In this document: positions 8,102 to 17,361 of the stretch, in pieces
How the letters are laid out: each line of letters starts with the position of its first letter
How positions within the stretch are numbered: the first letter of the stretch is position 1
NCBI RefSeq assembly: GCF_030758975.1
Contig: NZ_CP132359.1
Span: forward strand, 4,401,528-4,465,527
Length of the DNA: 64,000 nt
Direction of reading: 5' to 3'
Source: Bosea beijingensis
GTDB taxonomy: Bacteria; Pseudomonadota; Alphaproteobacteria; Rhizobiales; Beijerinckiaceae
Program-made: the position numbers and the translations under genes
Notes under the pieces: generated by a model
The model's database searches: none
What the model saw: the letters and a program-made list of their open reading frames with translations, nothing else
What the model was told of the DNA's origin: nothing

Positions 8102-9145
8102 ATGTTGGTACCTTGCCCACCTGCCGTTTCGATTGACCCCGTCTCCGGTCGCCCGCGCCTCGAGCTCGCGCGCCTGCCGACACCTTTCGAGCCGGCGCCA
8201 CGACTGGCCGAGCACCTCGACGTTGCATCGGTCTACGTCAAACGTGAGGACATGGCCGGCTATGCGCTCGGCGGCAACAAGCTTCGCCAGCTCGACTTCA
8301 TCCTTGCCGAAGCAATTGCGGCGGGAGCTGACCTGCTGATCGCAACCGCCGGCAGCCAGTCCAATTTCTGCCGGTCGCTGGCGGGCGCAGCAGCCAAGCT
8401 CGGTCTCGGCTGCCACCTGCATCTGCGCGCCAGGATGGGCACGGAGCGTGTCGGAAATCTGCTCCTGAACGACATCTTTGGGGCGGAGGTTACCTTCACC
8501 CAGAATGCCGACCCCTGGCACCCGGCCATCAAGGATGAAATCGAGGCGATCGCCGCGGACTACCGCAGGCAGGGGCGGTCCCCCTTCGTCGTGCAACTGA
8601 CGGGCGTAAGTGCCAATGTCGGCGTCGCAGGCTGGATGTCGGGCGCTGCTGAGCTGGCCGAAGATTTCAAGACGATCGGGCAGGCGCCCGACATCGTCGT
8701 CGCGGTCTGCGGCTCCGGGCTGACGGCGGCCGGATTGGCGCTTGGCTTCAAGCATCTGGGTGTCCCGACAAGGGTCATGGGCGTCAGCGCCCAGCAGCCG
8801 GAGGCGCGGCTACGCAAGTGGATCATCGAGACCGCCAACGTTGCAGCCGCCTGGATGGGCATCGAGACGCGCCTGTCGGGGCAGGATTTCGACATCGTCG
8901 ACAGCGAGATCGGTCCGGGCTACGGCCTCCCCTCCGCCGCAAGCCTCGCCGCCGTCAACACGGCTGGACGGCTCGAAGGGCTGGTGCTCGATCCCGTCTA
9001 TACGGGCAAAGGCATGGCTGCCCTGATCGGCGCAGCCGAGAAAGGCCTGTTCGGCAAGGCATCGTCCATCGTCTTCCTGCACTCCGGCGGTGCGCCTGGG
9101 CTGTTCACGCACGCCTCCGCCTTCGAACGCCCCGCCCCCCGATGA
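8102..9145 (+). CDS. D-cysteine desulfhydrase / ACC deaminase-like PLP-dependent enzyme
   Basis: A 347-residue fold-type II PLP enzyme. The VYVKREDMAGYALGGNKLRQ segment contains the PLP-binding lysine region (GGNKLR) typical of D-cysteine desulfhydrase and ACC deaminase, followed by ATAGSQSNFCRSLAGAAAKLG (Asn/Ser cofactor and substrate contacts) and VVAVCGSGLTAAGLALG (phosphate-binding loop). The C-terminus has FLHSGGAPGLF, usual for the family. It would release ammonia, and possibly H2S, from a D-amino acid or related compound. The following deacylase gene starts within its stop codon, and the RidA gene is divergent. Substrate not resolved. Confidence 0.9.
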   Translation: MLVPCPPAVSIDPVSGRPRLELARLPTPFEPAPRLAEHLDVASVYVKREDMAGYALGGNKLRQLDFILAEAIAAGADLLIATAGSQSNFCRSLAGAAAKLGLGCHLHLRARMGTERVGNLLLNDIFGAEVTFTQNADPWHPAIKDEIEAIAADYRRQGRSPFVVQLTGVSANVGVAGWMSGAAELAEDFKTIGQAPDIVVAVCGSGLTAAGLALGFKHLGVPTRVMGVSAQQPEARLRKWIIETANVAAAWMGIETRLSGQDFDIVDSEIGPGYGLPSAASLAAVNTAGRLEGLVLDPVYTGKGMAALIGAAEKGLFGKASSIVFLHSGGAPGLFTHASAFERPAPR

Positions 9146-10173
9146 AACACGGCATGGCGAGAGCAGGCGGCCCCGCCCGGCTGGAGGTCGAGCTCGATCG
9201 ACGGGGTCGCCATGTCGGCGCCCTTTTCGTTCCGCACTCGCACGACCGCTCCGCCTATGGTCGCATCATCCTTCCGGTGATCGTGATCAAAGGCGGCGAC
9301 GGGCCGACCTTGCTATGCACCGCCGGATTGCATGGCGACGAATACGAAGGGCAGTTTGCGCTGTCGCGGCTGGCCCGGACACTCGATCCGGATCGGCTGA
9401 GCGGACGGGTGATCCTGCTGCCAGTCGCCAATCCCGCGGCATCGGCGGCCGCCACGCGCACATCTCCCATCGACGGCGTCAACCTGGCCCGTTGCTTTCC
9501 GGGCCGGCCGAACGGCCAGCCCACCGAACAGATTGCGGACGGCATCTTCCGGCTGCTGCTGCCTTTGGCCGACTGTGTGGTCGACCTGCACAGCGGCGGC
9601 GGAACGCTCGACTATCTGCCATGCGCCTTTGGACGCCTGCCCGCCGACCGCGGCCTGGCAGAGCGCACGCTGGATCTGATACTGGCCTTCGCGGCGCCTC
9701 ATGCGATGGTGATGCGCAGTCCCGAGGCCAGCGCGACGTTGGTCTCGGCTGCATTGGAGCAGGGTATTCCTGCGATGGCGACAGAACTCGGCGGCGGCGG
9801 GTGCGTAACGCCCCGAACAATCGAAATCGCACGGGTCGGCATCGAGAACGTGCTTGCTCGTCTCGGCATGATCGGCTCGGCTATGCCGCTCGGGAAGACC
9901 CGCCTGTTGGCCATCGAGCCGCAGGGCTTCCTGCGCGCGCCCGGTCGCGGCGCGTTTGAGCCCGGCCATGCGCTGGGGGAGACGGTACGGGTTGGCGAAA
10001 CCGCCGGGTGGCTCTGGGACCTGGAACGCGCCGACAAAGCCCCCGAGCAATTGCTGATACCTGACGATGGGATGGTCGTGTGCCGCCGCGTGCCACCGAT
10101 ATGCTCTGCCGCCGACGTGCTGCTTCATCTCGGGCGAGATACGACGCGCGCGGAACTGCTCGGCGTCGCCTAG
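9142..10173 (+). CDS. Succinylglutamate desuccinylase / aspartoacylase family deacylase (M14-type)
   Basis: I start this at the ATG overlapping the upstream TGA, giving 343 residues; the longer frame from 8818 lies inside the upstream gene. The zinc-site motif LHGDEYEG is at about residue 63, the ligand/catalytic region VVDLHSGGG at about residue 150, and TELGGGG, consistent with a catalytic glutamate region, near residue 215. AstE/aspartoacylase enzymes hydrolyse N-acyl amino acids to the amino acid and an acid. Coupling to a PLP deaminase suggests the pathway first removes an acyl group and then degrades the freed amino acid. Confidence 0.88.
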   Translation: MKHGMARAGGPARLEVELDRRGRHVGALFVPHSHDRSAYGRIILPVIVIKGGDGPTLLCTAGLHGDEYEGQFALSRLARTLDPDRLSGRVILLPVANPAASAAATRTSPIDGVNLARCFPGRPNGQPTEQIADGIFRLLLPLADCVVDLHSGGGTLDYLPCAFGRLPADRGLAERTLDLILAFAAPHAMVMRSPEASATLVSAALEQGIPAMATELGGGGCVTPRTIEIARVGIENVLARLGMIGSAMPLGKTRLLAIEPQGFLRAPGRGAFEPGHALGETVRVGETAGWLWDLERADKAPEQLLIPDDGMVVCRRVPPICSAADVLLHLGRDTTRAELLGVA

Positions 10174-10209
10174 CATGGAGGGGGAGGCCAAGGCCTCCCC
10201 CTCCATGCT
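10172..10209. terminator. Perfect 18-bp inverted repeat between convergent genes
   Basis: The arm AGCATGGAGGGGGAGGCC (10172-10189) is followed after two bases by its exact reverse complement (10192-10209). It fills the whole gap between the stop codons of the deacylase (+) and the solute-binding-protein gene (-). There is no long T tract, but position and strength fit a bidirectional terminator. Confidence 0.65.
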
Positions 10210-11493
10210 TCATTTCAGAAGTGCCTGTACGCGAACGGTCAGATCGTCCATCGCCCGCTGCGGCGTCTTCATCCCAAGCACAGCAGCCTCTGCTTCTTCC
10301 TTGAAGAAGTCGGCGGCGCGCGCCGCTTCATTGAAAGCGGGCAGCGGCACGCGCGACACGGCAAGAACCCGCCGCTCGTCCTGCGCATAGGGCAGCGCTT
10401 CGATGATGCGCGGATCGTCGTAGGTCGAGTTGCGGACCGGGCCATTTCCGTTGAGGGCGGCCCCCAGCGCCGCCTGTGGCGAAGACATCCACTTGATGAA
10501 CTTCCAGGCTAGATCCTTGTTCTGGGAATTCTTCGGGATCGCCATGCTCCAGAACTCGACCTTGGCGGGCGCGACCTCGTACTTCCCCAGCAATGCCGTC
10601 GCGACCGGGAAGAACGTCGTCTTGATCTTGCCAGCGGCCTGCGACTTCTTCGGATCGTTGTAGAGTCCGTTGCGGCTCATCGAGCTCATGGCCATCGCCG
10701 CGCGGCCCGTTTGCATCCAGGTGTTGGCGTCTTCGGCCTTCATGCCGGTAAGATTGCGCGGCACAGCGCCCGCCTCGAAGAGCTGACGGATGACGGTCAG
10801 CGCCTTTACCATCGGCTCGGAATTGGCGACGACCTTCATGTCGGGGGTAATGAAGTCGGCGTCCCAGGCGCGGGCAAAGGCGATCACCTCGGGATAAGCG
10901 ACGCCGGGCAAGATGAAGCCCACAGCAGGCGTGCCATCGGGCCGCTTCTTGGTACACTTCTTGGCTATGTCGATGAATTCTTCGATCGTTTTGGGCGGGC
11001 CGGAGACTCCGCACTCGGCAAAGATCTCCTCGTTGTAGTGCAGCCCGGTCGAAGCATGGCGGAACGGCACGGCAAAAAGCTGCCCATTGAAGCTCACCGC
11101 ATTGACGAGGCCGGGAAAGATGTCACCGAAATTCTCGATCGGATCGCTCTTCATGTACGCGTCGAGCGGCTCGAACAACGTGGCGACGCGCGGCGTCGCG
11201 TAGGTGTTGAGCAGGAAGGCGACATCGATGGTCGACTGGTCGAGCGAAGCTTCGCGAAACACGCGGTCATGCAGCGGCCCGGTCTCGAACGTCGCCCAGT
11301 TGATGCCGACGCCATTCGCCTTCGTGAAACTCGCGATGACGTCGCCGCCTGCTGTACCATTGGACACATTCTGCAGGACGCGATGGGCGAACACGTTCAG
11401 TTGCTTGCTCTGCGCGAACGCCCGATCAACCGCATAAGGCATCGCGCAAGCGGCCGCGGCCCCGGCGACGAAATGCCGTTTCGTCAAGCGCAT
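10210..11493 (-). CDS. Extracellular solute-binding protein (family 1, ABC importer)
   Basis: The start is the ATG at 11493-11491, preceded by a GGGAGG ribosome site, giving 427 residues. The longer open frame upstream lacks a site. The N-terminus MRLTKRHFVAGAAAACAMPY, ending at AFAQ, is a Sec/Tat-like signal peptide. The body matches sugar/amine-type binding proteins, with LHYNEEIFAECGVSGPPKT and AWKFIKWMSSPQAALGAA near the C-terminus. It lies alone, with no permease or ATPase adjacent; the sugar-type permeases at 1999-3706 are the nearest possible partners. A near-palindrome about 100 bases upstream resembles one at 8048, suggesting co-regulation with the desulfhydrase genes. Confidence 0.9.
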   Translation of the reverse strand: MRLTKRHFVAGAAAACAMPYAVDRAFAQSKQLNVFAHRVLQNVSNGTAGGDVIASFTKANGVGINWATFETGPLHDRVFREASLDQSTIDVAFLLNTYATPRVATLFEPLDAYMKSDPIENFGDIFPGLVNAVSFNGQLFAVPFRHASTGLHYNEEIFAECGVSGPPKTIEEFIDIAKKCTKKRPDGTPAVGFILPGVAYPEVIAFARAWDADFITPDMKVVANSEPMVKALTVIRQLFEAGAVPRNLTGMKAEDANTWMQTGRAAMAMSSMSRNGLYNDPKKSQAAGKIKTTFFPVATALLGKYEVAPAKVEFWSMAIPKNSQNKDLAWKFIKWMSSPQAALGAALNGNGPVRNSTYDDPRIIEALPYAQDERRVLAVSRVPLPAFNEAARAADFFKEEAEAAVLGMKTPQRAMDDLTVRVQALLK

Positions 11494-11966
11494 TGGTGTC
11501 CTCCCTTGCTCGTTCAAATTCTGCGGCATCCGGAGCCTTTTTTGTCGTTCGCGTCCGCCCGAAACCCGCGTTTCCCGTGTTTTTGCCCAATGTAGAATAA
11601 TTACATAAAACAGTGGCACACAAGAGAGAAATCGCAGAAACTGGCGGTCTCCTTTATATTTACTACATACCCCTCTCGAGCTTGCCCCCGAGCGGAAGCG
11701 TGGCGTTGGCGATAGGCTTGGAACCGTTGATCCGGATTTTTGTCCATGGCCACGGCAAACCGCCCCGGCATCACCGGTGCCATCTGGTTCGAACCGCGCT
11801 TACACCGGCCCGTATTCCATGCGGTCGGGCGCTTCGGCTCCCGCTGGGGAAGTCCGCTTTAAGCCGCCCTCGATGATGAACCCTTCGGCTGACATCGCGA
11901 CATCGCAGGTGCATCAGTCGCAATGGCTCACATCGATGGATTGCTGATGGCCAACCGACGATGCTG
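11494..11966. other. Intergenic region without a recognised gene
   Basis: This 473-base gap between the solute-binding-protein start and the LysR stop holds only short frames of poor quality. The part nearest the binding-protein gene (to about 11660) is AT-richer and contains the candidate operator at 11591-11605. I see no RNA gene or repeat in the rest. Confidence 0.6.
11591..11605 (-). promoter_or_regulatory. Candidate RpiR operator upstream of solute-binding-protein gene
   Basis: The 15-mer read on the minus strand, TGTAATTATTCTACA, differs from the element at 8048-8062 only at its two end bases and two central bases. It overlaps a TATTCT -10-like box, itself downstream of a TTGTGT -35-like box. 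The second copy in the same relation to a -10 box strengthens the case that this is a real operator. Confidence 0.45.
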
Positions 11967-12857
11967 TTACCGCGTCACCTTCGCGATCTCAGTCGCGAGA
12001 TTGGCAAGGTAGCTGCATTCATCGGCAGACTCGTTATTCCACCACATCGCGCACAGGTTATGCGATGGGATCGCCGGACGCGCCTCCAGCACGCGCAATG
12101 CCAGCTTCTCTCCAGAGAGATGGATCATCTCGCGCGGAATCATCGCCGCGCCGGTGCCGGCGCTGGCGAGGCGGGCGATGACGGTCAACGGATTGCAGGT
12201 GTTGAGGCGGCGCGGCTTCAGGCCATGCGCGCCGAACCACATCTGGATGGTGGTGAACAGGCCCGATGGCGAGCTGTTGGTGAAGATCGGCAGGTCGACG
12301 AGGTTTTCGGGCGTCGCGACGTTGCCGGGGAAGGCAAGCCGCTCGCCCACCACCCAGACGAGATCGATCAGCCAGAGCGGAACGATGGTGACACCCTCAT
12401 GCGCCCGAGGTTGCGACAGGAAGGCGATGTCGATGGAGCGGTCGAGCAATAGTTGCTCCAGCTTCGTGCTGAAATCGACGGTGACGTCGACCTGCAATTC
12501 GGCATGGCGGAGCGCCAACTGGGCAAGCAGATCGGGCAGGATGGCGGCGGCGAAGGAATCGGCGGCGCCGATACGCAGCAGGCTCCTGCCGCGCAGCCCT
12601 TCCTTGCTGTGGCGCTGGACCTGCTCGGCATGGGCCAGCATGCGCTCGACATCGGCATAGATTGCGTTGCCCAGCGTCGTCGGCATCGGCCGATATAGCG
12701 AACGGTCGAACAATTCGCCGCCCAAGGTGCGTTCGAGTTCCTTGATCCGCAGGCTGACCGTCGGCTGCGACAGGTTGAGATGCAGGGCGGCGGCGCGGAA
12801 ACCGCCCAGCCGGGCCACCCAGTAGAACGCTTCCGCCTGACCGAAGGTATAGCGCAT
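11967..12857 (-). CDS. LysR family transcriptional regulator
   Basis: I choose the ATG at 12857, giving 296 residues beginning MRYTFGQAEAFYWVARLGGF; a TTG 36 bases upstream would add 12 residues without a better ribosome site. The winged helix (residues 1-65) has AALHLNLSQPTVSLRIKELE. The rest is a two-lobed periplasmic-binding-like effector domain. It is divergent from the dipeptide-type transporter operon at 13000 and probably activates it on sensing the substrate or a breakdown product, as LysR proteins usually control the divergent promoter. Confidence 0.9.
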   Translation of the reverse strand: MRYTFGQAEAFYWVARLGGFRAAALHLNLSQPTVSLRIKELERTLGGELFDRSLYRPMPTTLGNAIYADVERMLAHAEQVQRHSKEGLRGRSLLRIGAADSFAAAILPDLLAQLALRHAELQVDVTVDFSTKLEQLLLDRSIDIAFLSQPRAHEGVTIVPLWLIDLVWVVGERLAFPGNVATPENLVDLPIFTNSSPSGLFTTIQMWFGAHGLKPRRLNTCNPLTVIARLASAGTGAAMIPREMIHLSGEKLALRVLEARPAIPSHNLCAMWWNNESADECSYLANLATEIAKVTR

Positions 12858-12999
12858 CGAGCAACACGATAGCCGGAGACAATCGAGCGGCAAGCACTTC
12901 TTATTTTTATTCGCCGCCTCACCGCTCTAGCCTCCCCATGTTCGGCGCGGCGCCGGAGGCCGGCGCCGCCAAGGCATTCCATAAAACAGGGGGATTCCG
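12858..12999. promoter_or_regulatory. Divergent control region between LysR gene and Dpp-Hyu operon
   Basis: The 142-base gap between two divergent starts must hold both promoters and the LysR binding site. An AT-rich patch lies at about 12899-12912. I could not single out one T-N11-A box with confidence. Confidence 0.4.
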
Positions 13000-14559
13000 A
13001 TGCTGACCGTGCCGACAAATCGCCGTGCATTTCTCGCCGCTGCAGCAGGCGGCGCTCTCGGCGGCCTTCTGCCCGCCAGCCTGCTCCACGCTCAACCGAA
13101 CAATGGCAAGACGCTGACCATCGTCCTGCCGAGCAATCCCATCACCATCGATCCGATTAACCAGCTCAATCACGACGCCATGGTGCTCGGCCAGACCGTG
13201 TTCGAGAACCTGGTCGAGTACGATGTCGACGGCGTACTGAAGCCGCAGCTCGCCAAGGCCTTGCCGACCGTATCGGCCGACCAGAAGACGTATACCTTCG
13301 AGCTGCGCGACGACGTCACCTTCCACAACGGCAAGAAGATGACGGCGGAGGATGTGAAATACTCCTTCGACTACCTGCTCGACCCTGCCAACAAGGCGCT
13401 GCGCCGACCGATTTTCGGCAAGATCGCAAAAGTCAGCGTGCTCGACCCGCTCAAGGTCCAGGTCGAGCTGTCCGAGCCATATGGGCAGTGGGTCTATTTC
13501 CTCACCAAGTACATGGGCATCTTCCCTGCCGGTTCGCGCAAGGAGCACGGGGACGACTACTTCAAGCAGAAGCCCGCCGGGGTCGGCACCGGTTTCGGTG
13601 TCTTCGAGGAATGGAAGCCGAACGATTACATCAGCTTCAGGAAGAATCCGAACTACTGGCGCAAGGGCCTCCCGGCCTGGGACCGGCTCGTGGTCAAGAT
13701 GATCCCCGAGGACGCGACGCGCGTCGCCTATCTGCTCACCGGGCAGGTCGACATCATCAGTGCTCCGCCGCCGCGCGAGTTCAACCGGCTGAAGACCATG
13801 CCGGGGATCACCGGCGCCTCGCGGCCGACGCTGGGCGGCTCGCTGCTGATGTTCACCAACAATCTCAAGGCGCCGTTCGACGATGTGAACTTCCGCAAGG
13901 CGCTGGCCTGCGCCACGGATCGCAAGACCATCGCCGAAAAGGTCTATTATGGCCTGCTCGACCCGACCGGCGGGCTCGCGCCGCCGCGGGGCTGGTGGTT
14001 CAACCCGGAGGCCGACAAGGAAGTCGCCTTCGACCTCGACCGGGCCAAGCAGTTCCTGGCCAAGTCGAAATATCCGAACGGCGCCGAGATCGACATCAGT
14101 ATCCAGGCCGAGCCCTATCTGCTCGACACCAAGGATGCGGCGATCTTCCTGCAGGCGCAGCTCGCCAAGATCGGCATCAAGCTCAACCTCAAGGTTTACG
14201 AGTTCTCGGTGCTGATCCAGCAGATCGCCCGCGGCGAGCATCAGATGGCGATGCAGGTCTACATGTCGCCCGGTGAACCGACTTATACGATCGCCAATAC
14301 CGTCATGCCCGGGCAATTCCTGTCGAAGAGCACCGGCTACGATAATGCCGAGCTCAATGCACTGATGTCGGCCGCCTTCGCCGAAAGCGAGCAGGCCAAG
14401 CTCAAGGACATCTACGGCAAGATGCAGATGATCCTGGCCCGCGACGCGCCGATCGGCGTGCTCGGCTTCGTCCATGCCTCCAATCTCTGGCGGCAGGGCG
14501 TGCAGGACTTCAAGGTGAACCAGGCGCTGACGATGAGCGTCGGCGAGGTGAAACTCTGA
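13000..14559 (+). CDS. ABC transporter substrate-binding protein, family 5 (peptide/opine type)
   Basis: A 519-residue binding protein. The N-terminus carries a twin-arginine-like signal (NRRAFLAAAAGGALGGLLPA, cleavage near LLHAQ). The family-5 signature LRDDVTFHNGKKMTAEDVKY is at about residue 100, and TGFGVFEEWKPNDYISF lies mid-protein. These periplasmic proteins deliver di/oligopeptides, opines or related amides to DppBC-type permeases. It is the first gene of an operon with dppB-, dppC-, dppD- and dppF-like genes, hyuA, hyuB and a D-amino-acid enzyme, so the ligand is probably a cyclic amide or small peptide rather than general peptides. Confidence 0.93.
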   Translation: MLTVPTNRRAFLAAAAGGALGGLLPASLLHAQPNNGKTLTIVLPSNPITIDPINQLNHDAMVLGQTVFENLVEYDVDGVLKPQLAKALPTVSADQKTYTFELRDDVTFHNGKKMTAEDVKYSFDYLLDPANKALRRPIFGKIAKVSVLDPLKVQVELSEPYGQWVYFLTKYMGIFPAGSRKEHGDDYFKQKPAGVGTGFGVFEEWKPNDYISFRKNPNYWRKGLPAWDRLVVKMIPEDATRVAYLLTGQVDIISAPPPREFNRLKTMPGITGASRPTLGGSLLMFTNNLKAPFDDVNFRKALACATDRKTIAEKVYYGLLDPTGGLAPPRGWWFNPEADKEVAFDLDRAKQFLAKSKYPNGAEIDISIQAEPYLLDTKDAAIFLQAQLAKIGIKLNLKVYEFSVLIQQIARGEHQMAMQVYMSPGEPTYTIANTVMPGQFLSKSTGYDNAELNALMSAAFAESEQAKLKDIYGKMQMILARDAPIGVLGFVHASNLWRQGVQDFKVNQALTMSVGEVKL

Positions 14560-14573
14560 GGGCCTGATCGCTC

Positions 14574-15518
14574 ATGCTCCGCCTCGTCGCAGGCCGCATC
14601 GTCTCCTCGATCGGCACGCTGCTCTTCGTCGGCCTCGCGCTGTTCGCGCTGACGCGCTCCGGTCCGGGCTCCCCGGCCCGGATCGTGCTCGGGGCGGATG
14701 CGACCGCGGAGCAGATCGCGCAATTCGAGCAGGCGAACGGCCTCGACCAGCCCTTCCTCTCGCAATACGCCGCCTGGCTCGGCGATGTCCTGCGCGGGGA
14801 TTTCGGCAGGTCCTTCGTCACTGGCCGCGACGTCGCTGCCGAGATCGCCAATGCGTTGCCGGTGACGCTGGCGATCGTGCTCTTCGCCTTCCTGATCGCG
14901 CTGATCTTCGGCATCGGCATCGGCGTCCTATCGGCGCTCAAGCCCGGCGGCGTCTTCGACCGGGTGAGCCGCTTCGCCGCGGTGCTTGGCCTGTCGATTC
15001 CGGCCTTCTGGCTCGGCATCGTGCTGATCCGCTTCCTCGCCGTCGACCTGCGCCTGCTGCCGCCGGGCGGTTATTTTCCACTATCGGCCGGACTGTCGCT
15101 GCACCTGCAGAGCATCCTGATGCCCTCGCTCTCGCTCGCGGTTTACTACATCGCCGTGCTGGCGCGGATGACGCAGGCGAGCCTGCAGGAGACCCTGCGA
15201 GGCGACTATGTCCGCACCGCCCGCGCCATGGGCCTCTCCTCCCGACAGGTGGTGTTCTACGCGTTGGTCAACGCGCTGCCGCCGGTGGTCAATCTCGCGG
15301 CGCTCTCCTTCGGCTACATGTTCGGCTGGGCGCTGATCATCGAGCAGGTCTTCAACATTCCCGGCCTGTCGCGCGCGCTGTTGAATGCGATCTCGCAGCG
15401 CGACTTCCTGCTGCTGCAGGGCATCGTCTTCCTGTTCACGGCGATCTTCGTCTTCGCCAATCTCGGCGCCGACCTGATCAATCGCGTGCTCGACCCACGC
15501 CAGAGGGCGGCGGCATGA
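14574..15518 (+). CDS. ABC transporter permease, DppB/OppB type
   Basis: A 314-residue inner-membrane protein with about six transmembrane helices, starting 14 bases after the binding-protein gene. The permease motif near the ATPase contact loop reads DYVRTARAMGLSSRQVVFYA, and the periplasmic loop after the first helix has the usual QFEQANGLDQPFLSQY pattern. The stop overlaps the start of the next permease by 4 bases. It forms half of the heterodimeric channel. Confidence 0.93.
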   Translation: MLRLVAGRIVSSIGTLLFVGLALFALTRSGPGSPARIVLGADATAEQIAQFEQANGLDQPFLSQYAAWLGDVLRGDFGRSFVTGRDVAAEIANALPVTLAIVLFAFLIALIFGIGIGVLSALKPGGVFDRVSRFAAVLGLSIPAFWLGIVLIRFLAVDLRLLPPGGYFPLSAGLSLHLQSILMPSLSLAVYYIAVLARMTQASLQETLRGDYVRTARAMGLSSRQVVFYALVNALPPVVNLAALSFGYMFGWALIIEQVFNIPGLSRALLNAISQRDFLLLQGIVFLFTAIFVFANLGADLINRVLDPRQRAAA

Positions 15519-16399
15519 GCGATCTGCGCAAAGCCCTCGGGGGCCTTGACTGGAGCGGCTGGCTCGGAGCCGGAATCGTCGGGCTGATCGTGCTCGCGGC
15601 GATCTTCGCGCCGCTGATCGCGCCCTATGATCCGCTCGCGCTCAACATCGAGGACAGGCTGGCCGCGCCTGACATCAAGTACTGGCTCGGCACCGACCAG
15701 GGCGGGCGCGACGTGCTGAGCCGCATCCTGTTCGGCGCCCGCGCCTCGCTCTCGGTCGGGATCGGCGCGGTGCTGATCGGCGCGGCGATCGGCGTCTCCG
15801 CCGGGATCTTCGCCGCCTACAAGGGCGGACTCGGCGAGCAGATCGTCATGCGCATCGTCGACGGCGTCGCCTCGATCCCGCTGCTTGTCTGGGCGATCGC
15901 CATCGTCGGCATCCTCGGCGTCGGGCCGCTGCCTGTGGGGCCGCTGATGCTGCCGAACGAGGTCAAGATCGTCGTCCTCGTCGGCTGCCTGTTCTCGCCG
16001 GTCTTCGCCCGCGTCACTTATGCGGTGGCCAAGCGCATCGCCGGGGCCGACTATGTCCGCGCCCGCTTCCTGCAGGGCGCCTCGCACTGGCAGATCGTCA
16101 GCGGTGACGTGCTGCCGAACTGCCTGTCGCCGATCATCGTGCAGGGCACGCTGCTGGTCGCGATCGGCATCGTCATCGAGGCCTCGATCAGCTTCGTCGG
16201 CCTCGGCGTGCAGCCGCCGCAGCCGAGCTGGGGCACCATGCTCTCCGATGCCCGCAGCGCGATCTATTCCGGCGAATGGTGGCTGCCGGTCTTCCCGGGT
16301 CTCGCCATCTCGCTGACTGTGATCGGTTTCAATCTTCTGGGCGATGCGGTGCGCGAACTCTTCGACCCCCGCAGCGAAGCCAGGACGCTGGTCGCATGA
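15515..16399 (+). CDS. ABC transporter permease, DppC/OppC type
   Basis: A 294-residue permease with the DppC N-terminal helix, the conserved LGTDQGGRDVLSRILFGARA segment, and the EAA-like loop DYVRARFLQGASHWQIV. It overlaps the upstream permease by 4 bases and the downstream ATPase by 4 bases. The C-terminal GVQPPQPSWGTMLSDAR is a family hallmark. It is the second half of the channel. Confidence 0.93.
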   Translation: MSDLRKALGGLDWSGWLGAGIVGLIVLAAIFAPLIAPYDPLALNIEDRLAAPDIKYWLGTDQGGRDVLSRILFGARASLSVGIGAVLIGAAIGVSAGIFAAYKGGLGEQIVMRIVDGVASIPLLVWAIAIVGILGVGPLPVGPLMLPNEVKIVVLVGCLFSPVFARVTYAVAKRIAGADYVRARFLQGASHWQIVSGDVLPNCLSPIIVQGTLLVAIGIVIEASISFVGLGVQPPQPSWGTMLSDARSAIYSGEWWLPVFPGLAISLTVIGFNLLGDAVRELFDPRSEARTLVA

Positions 16400-17361
16400 G
16401 CCCTGCCTTGCTCAGCGTCGAGGGTCTGCGCGTCGGCTTCCGCTCGGCCGGCGGCGGTGTGGTCGAGGCGGTGCGCGGCGTCGACTTTTCCGTCGCGCCG
16501 GGCGAGGCCGTCGGCATTGTCGGTGAATCCGGCTCCGGCAAGAGCCTCAGCATGCTGGCGGTGATGCGGCTGCTTGGCGCGCCGGCGCGCGTGACCGGCG
16601 GACGTGTGATCTTTGACGGCGAGAACCTGCTCGCCGCTGACGAAAAACGCATGCGGGCGCTGCGCGGGCGCGACATCGCCATGGTCTTCCAGGATCCGCA
16701 GAGCTCGCTCAATCCGGCGCTGACCATCGGCCGGCAGATCACCGACGTGGTGCGGGCGCATCGTGGCGTCTCGTCAGCCGAGGCACGGCGTATCGCGGCG
16801 GAAGCACTGGAGCGTGTCGGCATCCGCGATGCCGGCAAGCGCCTCGCTTCCTATCCGCACGAATTCTCCGGCGGCATGCGCCAGCGCGCCCTGATCGCCA
16901 TGGCGATCGCCTGCCGGCCGCGCCTGTTGATCGCCGACGAGCCGACCACCGCGCTCGACGTCACCGTCCAGGCGCAGATCGTCGACCTGATCGCGGAACT
17001 GCGCCGTGAACTTGGCCTCGCCGTCGTTTTCATCTCGCACAACCTCCAGCTCGTCGCCGAGATCGTCGACCGTGTCGTCGTGATGTATGGCGGCAAGGTT
17101 GTCGAGGACGGGCCGGTCGAGGCGATCGAGCTTGCGCCGCGCCATCCCTATACAGCACTGCTCAAGGCCTGCGTGCCGAGCCTGACCGGACCGGTCGGCC
17201 CGCTCACGGCGATCGAGGGTGCGCCGCCGCGGCTCGGCCGCTTGCCCGCCGGCTGTCCATTCTCGCCGCGCTGCCCGGAGGCTGCCGAGAGCTGCCGCCA
17301 TCAGATGCCGCCTCTCATCGATGAAGCCGGGCATCGCACCGCCTGCTGGAGGCCGCGATGA
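16396..17361 (+). CDS. ABC transporter ATP-binding protein, DppD/OppD type
   Basis: The start is the ATG overlapping the preceding TGA, giving 321 residues. Visible motifs are Walker A GESGSGKS, the Q-loop VFQDPQSSLNPA, signature SGGMRQR, Walker B LLIADEP and the H-loop in FISHN. The C-terminal oligopeptide-transporter extension has cysteines in CPFSPRCPEAAESCR, typical of this subfamily. It powers the DppBC-type permeases together with the next protein; the two genes overlap by 4 bases. Confidence 0.94.
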   Translation: MSPALLSVEGLRVGFRSAGGGVVEAVRGVDFSVAPGEAVGIVGESGSGKSLSMLAVMRLLGAPARVTGGRVIFDGENLLAADEKRMRALRGRDIAMVFQDPQSSLNPALTIGRQITDVVRAHRGVSSAEARRIAAEALERVGIRDAGKRLASYPHEFSGGMRQRALIAMAIACRPRLLIADEPTTALDVTVQAQIVDLIAELRRELGLAVVFISHNLQLVAEIVDRVVVMYGGKVVEDGPVEAIELAPRHPYTALLKACVPSLTGPVGPLTAIEGAPPRLGRLPAGCPFSPRCPEAAESCRHQMPPLIDEAGHRTACWRPR

